The notes beneath the pieces were generated by a model. That model was not told where the DNA came from, did no database searches, and was given only the letters and a program-made list of their open reading frames with translations. The translations under genes were made by a program, and so were the position numbers. A stretch of DNA of 6,868 bases, taken from Deltaproteobacteria bacterium (GTDB lineage Bacteria > Desulfobacterota > GWC2-55-46). Shown here piece after piece: positions 4,368 through 6,868 of the stretch. Location: contig JACPGA010000019.1 in NCBI GenBank assembly GCA_016182705.1, positions 1 through 6,868 of the forward strand. Direction: 5' to 3'. The stretch's first letter is position 1, and each line of letters starts with the position of its first letter.

Positions 4368-6868
4368 ATACGGGCTTGTCAGGACGCATAGCAAGTGCCT
4401 TTATCCACTCCAGGCTTACTCCCCTCATCGTCATACCGTCACTCCTTCTCGGCCTCTTTGCCGTATTCGTCACCCCGCGCGAAGAAGAGCCCCAGATAAA
4501 AGTGCCGATGATAGACGTATTCGTCAGCTATCCCGGAGCGTCGGCAAAAGAGGTCGAAGAGCGCGTTACGACCCCGATGGAAAAGCTACTCTGGGAGGTA
4601 GAAGATGTCGAGTACGTCTATTCCATGGCCAGTCCGGGAGGCAACCTCACCATCGTCCGCTTCTATGTCGGCACCGATATGGAGGAGGCGGTCGTCAGGC
4701 TCTACAACAAGCTCATGTCCAATTACGACCGCATACCCCCCGGCGTCTCCGAGCCGCTTGTAAAACCGAAATCAATAGACGACGTGCCTGTGCTGGCACT
4801 CACTCTATGGAGCGAGAAATACACGGGCTTTGAGCTCAGAAGCGTTGCCACGGCACTCGCAGACGAATTGAAAAAAGACGACAACGTATCAGAGGTGTCG
4901 GTCATCGGCGGACAGAAGCGCCAGGTCAAGGTAGAGCTCGACCCCTCGCGCCTTCGCGCTTATTCTCAATCGCCATTCCAGATAATCGGTGCGCTCAAGC
5001 AGGCCAACGCGAGCCTGCCTTCGGGGTCAGTCCCGTCCGCTAACACCGAGCTCCTGCTTCAGGCCGGAGGTTTTCTTAAAAACATTGAAGACGTAAGATC
5101 TGTCGTGGTCGGAGTGCACAATGGCAGGCCCGTCTACCTCAATGATGTAGCGAAAGTATCTGACGGCCCTGAGGAGCCTTCAAATTATGTATTCATGGGT
5201 CTCGGGCCCGCCGCCTCTGAAAAGGGCATCACTGCCTCGAACCCGGCGGCCGACTTTGAAGCCGTGACCATAGCTCTTTCCAAGAAGGCTGGCGCGAACG
5301 CGAGCGTTGTTGCCGAAAAGGCGCTTGAGAAGACTGAAGCGTTGAAGGACGATGTGATCCCTTCGGGCATAAATATCACTACGACCCGGAACTACGGCGA
5401 GACCGCCAAAGAAAAATCTGACGAACTCCTTGAGCACATGCTCGTCGCCACGATCGCCGTGATTATCCTCATCGCACTGGCCCTTGGCACGAGAGAATCT
5501 GCGGTAGTGGCTGTCGCCGTGCCAGTGACGCTCGCATTAACCCTCCTTGTAAATTACCTGTACGGCTACACGCTCAACAGGGTAACACTCTTCGCGCTCA
5601 TATTCTCAATAGGCATACTTGTCGATGACGCGATAGTCGTCGTCGAGAACATACACAGACATTTCAAGCTGAAGGGCGTAAGCACTGACATCGCAATCGC
5701 CGCCGTTGACGAGGTCGGAAACCCCACGATACTCGCAACCTTCACGGTCATAGCCGCGCTTTTGCCCATGGCGTTCGTCTCCGGCCTCATGGGCCCGTAC
5801 ATGAGGCCCATACCGGTGGGCGCGTCCGCGGCCATGCTCTTTTCCCTGCTCGTCGCCTTTATCGTGAGCCCCTGGCTCGGCTACAAGGTATTGAAGAATG
5901 TCAAACATGAGGCCGCTGGCGCTGAAGAGTCCTCAAGGCTCAATACTTTATATTCAAGACTTCTCACGCCTCTTATCGAGAGCAGGGGGAAGAGGCTCGC
6001 GGCCTTCGGCGGGGTTATCGTACTCCTTCTTCTTGCTGCCCTCCTTGTGCCTTTGAAAGCCGTAACCATGAAGATGCTCCCGTTCGACAACAAGAGCGAG
6101 CTGCAGATAGTGGTCGATATGCCAGAGGGCTCGACATTGGAAGAGACCGCCAGGGTGACAAAAGCCCTTGGGGAGTACCTGAGGAGCGTCCCTGAGGTCA
6201 CGGACTTTCAGAGCTATGTCGGGGCGGCCTCGCCGTACAACTTCAACGGCCTTGTGCGCCATTACTACCTGAGAAGCGGGGCGAATGTGGCTGACATTCA
6301 GGCCAACTTCGTCGCCAAGGATAAAAGAGATTCCCAGAGCCACGACATAGCCAAGAGGCTCAGGCCAGGCCTTCAGGAGATAGCGGTCAAACACGGGGCA
6401 AACATAAAACTCGCCGAGATCCCTCCGGGCCCGCCTGTTTTAAGCACTCTTGTGGCAGAGGTCTACGGCCCTGAAGAAGAGGGCCGCATGGAAGTAGCCA
6501 GGAAGATAAAAGAGGTCTTTGAAACAACGCCCGGCGTTGTCGACATAGACTGGTATGTAGAGGAGAGCCAGAAAAAGCTCGTGTTCGAGGTCGACAGGAC
6601 AAGGGCCTCTCTAAGCGGGGTCTCGACAGAGGCGGTAGCAGCTTCCCTCAGGACGGCCGTATCCGGCATGAGCGCCGGGCTTATCCACGCTGATTACGCC
6701 AAAGACCCTGTTGAAATATTCCTACGCATGCCCATAGGTCAGAGAGCCGACCTTTCCTCTCTTAAATCCATAGGCGTGCCCTCTGCAACAGGCCAGCTCA
6801 TACCCTTATCCGAGCTGGTAACAGTGAAAGACACATCGTCGGAAAGGACCATCCATCACAAAAATCTC
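4364..6868 (+). CDS. RND efflux permease, HAE1-like (3' end beyond the window)
   Basis: The reading frame is open from the ATG at 4364 to the last base, giving 835 residues; AcrB-type pumps have about 1,040, so the end is missing. This is the proton-driven inner-membrane subunit. TM1 is at about 15-33, followed by the porter-domain signature SYPGASAKEVEERV and PMEKLLWEVEDVEYVYS. TM2 starts near 359. TM4 holds the proton-relay pair D421-D422 in GILVDDAIVVVENIHRHF, corresponding to D407-D408 of AcrB. TM5-TM6 follow (TVIAALLPMAFVSG, then LFSLLVAFIVSPWLGYKVL), and TM7 is at about 545-565. The second periplasmic half begins with KMLPFDNKSELQIVVDMPEG. The TM10-TM12 relay residues lie outside the window. 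No cysteine occurs in the visible 835 residues. Methionine pairs typical of CusA-like metal pumps were not recognised, so a drug/hydrophobe-type class is favoured. The substrate is unknown; coupling to SQR suggests a link with sulfide metabolism. Confidence 0.93.
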   Translation, partial: MNTGLSGRIASAFIHSRLTPLIVIPSLLLGLFAVFVTPREEEPQIKVPMIDVFVSYPGASAKEVEERVTTPMEKLLWEVEDVEYVYSMASPGGNLTIVRFYVGTDMEEAVVRLYNKLMSNYDRIPPGVSEPLVKPKSIDDVPVLALTLWSEKYTGFELRSVATALADELKKDDNVSEVSVIGGQKRQVKVELDPSRLRAYSQSPFQIIGALKQANASLPSGSVPSANTELLLQAGGFLKNIEDVRSVVVGVHNGRPVYLNDVAKVSDGPEEPSNYVFMGLGPAASEKGITASNPAADFEAVTIALSKKAGANASVVAEKALEKTEALKDDVIPSGINITTTRNYGETAKEKSDELLEHMLVATIAVIILIALALGTRESAVVAVAVPVTLALTLLVNYLYGYTLNRVTLFALIFSIGILVDDAIVVVENIHRHFKLKGVSTDIAIAAVDEVGNPTILATFTVIAALLPMAFVSGLMGPYMRPIPVGASAAMLFSLLVAFIVSPWLGYKVLKNVKHEAAGAEESSRLNTLYSRLLTPLIESRGKRLAAFGGVIVLLLLAALLVPLKAVTMKMLPFDNKSELQIVVDMPEGSTLEETARVTKALGEYLRSVPEVTDFQSYVGAASPYNFNGLVRHYYLRSGANVADIQANFVAKDKRDSQSHDIAKRLRPGLQEIAVKHGANIKLAEIPPGPPVLSTLVAEVYGPEEEGRMEVARKIKEVFETTPGVVDIDWYVEESQKKLVFEVDRTRASLSGVSTEAVAASLRTAVSGMSAGLIHADYAKDPVEIFLRMPIGQRADLSSLKSIGVPSATGQLIPLSELVTVKDTSSERTIHHKNL

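Noticed and set aside
4261..4833. 190-residue plus-strand open frame across the adaptor/permease junction
   Set aside because: It overlaps two clear coding regions in another frame, and its translation is basic and low in recognisable structure. It is a shadow of the adaptor and permease genes.
4364..6868. Metal-exporting CusA-type permease
   Set aside because: The ArsR regulator suggested a metal role, but no methionine-rich metal relay was recognised in the visible part and the adaptor has no metal-binding tail. A metal substrate is not excluded because the C-terminal part is missing.
1..6868. Mobile elements, CRISPR arrays, tRNA or rRNA genes
   Set aside because: No transposase, terminal repeats, direct-repeat array or RNA gene was seen, and coding sequence fills almost the whole window.

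Overview
The window reads as a compact, wholly plus-strand accessory locus from a Gram-negative bacterium. The evidence for that is a TolC-type outer-membrane protein, a lipoprotein periplasmic adaptor and an RND inner-membrane pump. Base composition looks moderately GC-rich (not calculated). Isoleucine ATA and arginine AGG codons are used freely in all genes, and Shine-Dalgarno sites are strong. That codon style with a sulfide-oxidation gene would suit Desulfobacterota or Nitrospirota-like lineages, but the taxonomic guess is weak.

Layout: (1) positions 6-537 hold a two-gene unit, an ArsR-family winged-helix repressor followed 10 bp later by a 66-residue DUF2892 (YgaP-like) membrane protein. 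(2) Positions 538-663 are the only real intergenic region. It carries a -10 element, an 11-bp perfect inverted repeat whose arms flank it, a possible operator dyad, a possible weak terminator and a strong ribosome binding site. (3) Positions 664-6868 hold a tightly coupled run: sulfide:quinone oxidoreductase (SQR), TolC-family outer-membrane factor (8-bp overlap), RND adaptor lipoprotein (16-bp gap) and RND permease (4-bp ATGA overlap). The permease runs off the right edge with 835 residues visible and the last quarter or so missing.

How the genes may work together: SQR oxidises sulfide to persulfide/polysulfide and feeds electrons to the quinone pool. ArsR repressors and DUF2892/YgaP proteins recur in reactive-sulfur responses. 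A complete tripartite RND efflux system sits immediately behind SQR and is translationally coupled to it. This suggests sulfide-responsive detoxification in which the pump exports a product or by-product of sulfide oxidation, or a co-occurring toxicant. That substrate link is inference. The individual families are well known; the arrangement is the interesting part. Supporting it, every proposed sulfur-handling protein is cysteine-bearing with well-placed thiols, while the mature pump proteins visible here contain no cysteine except the lipid-anchoring one of the adaptor.
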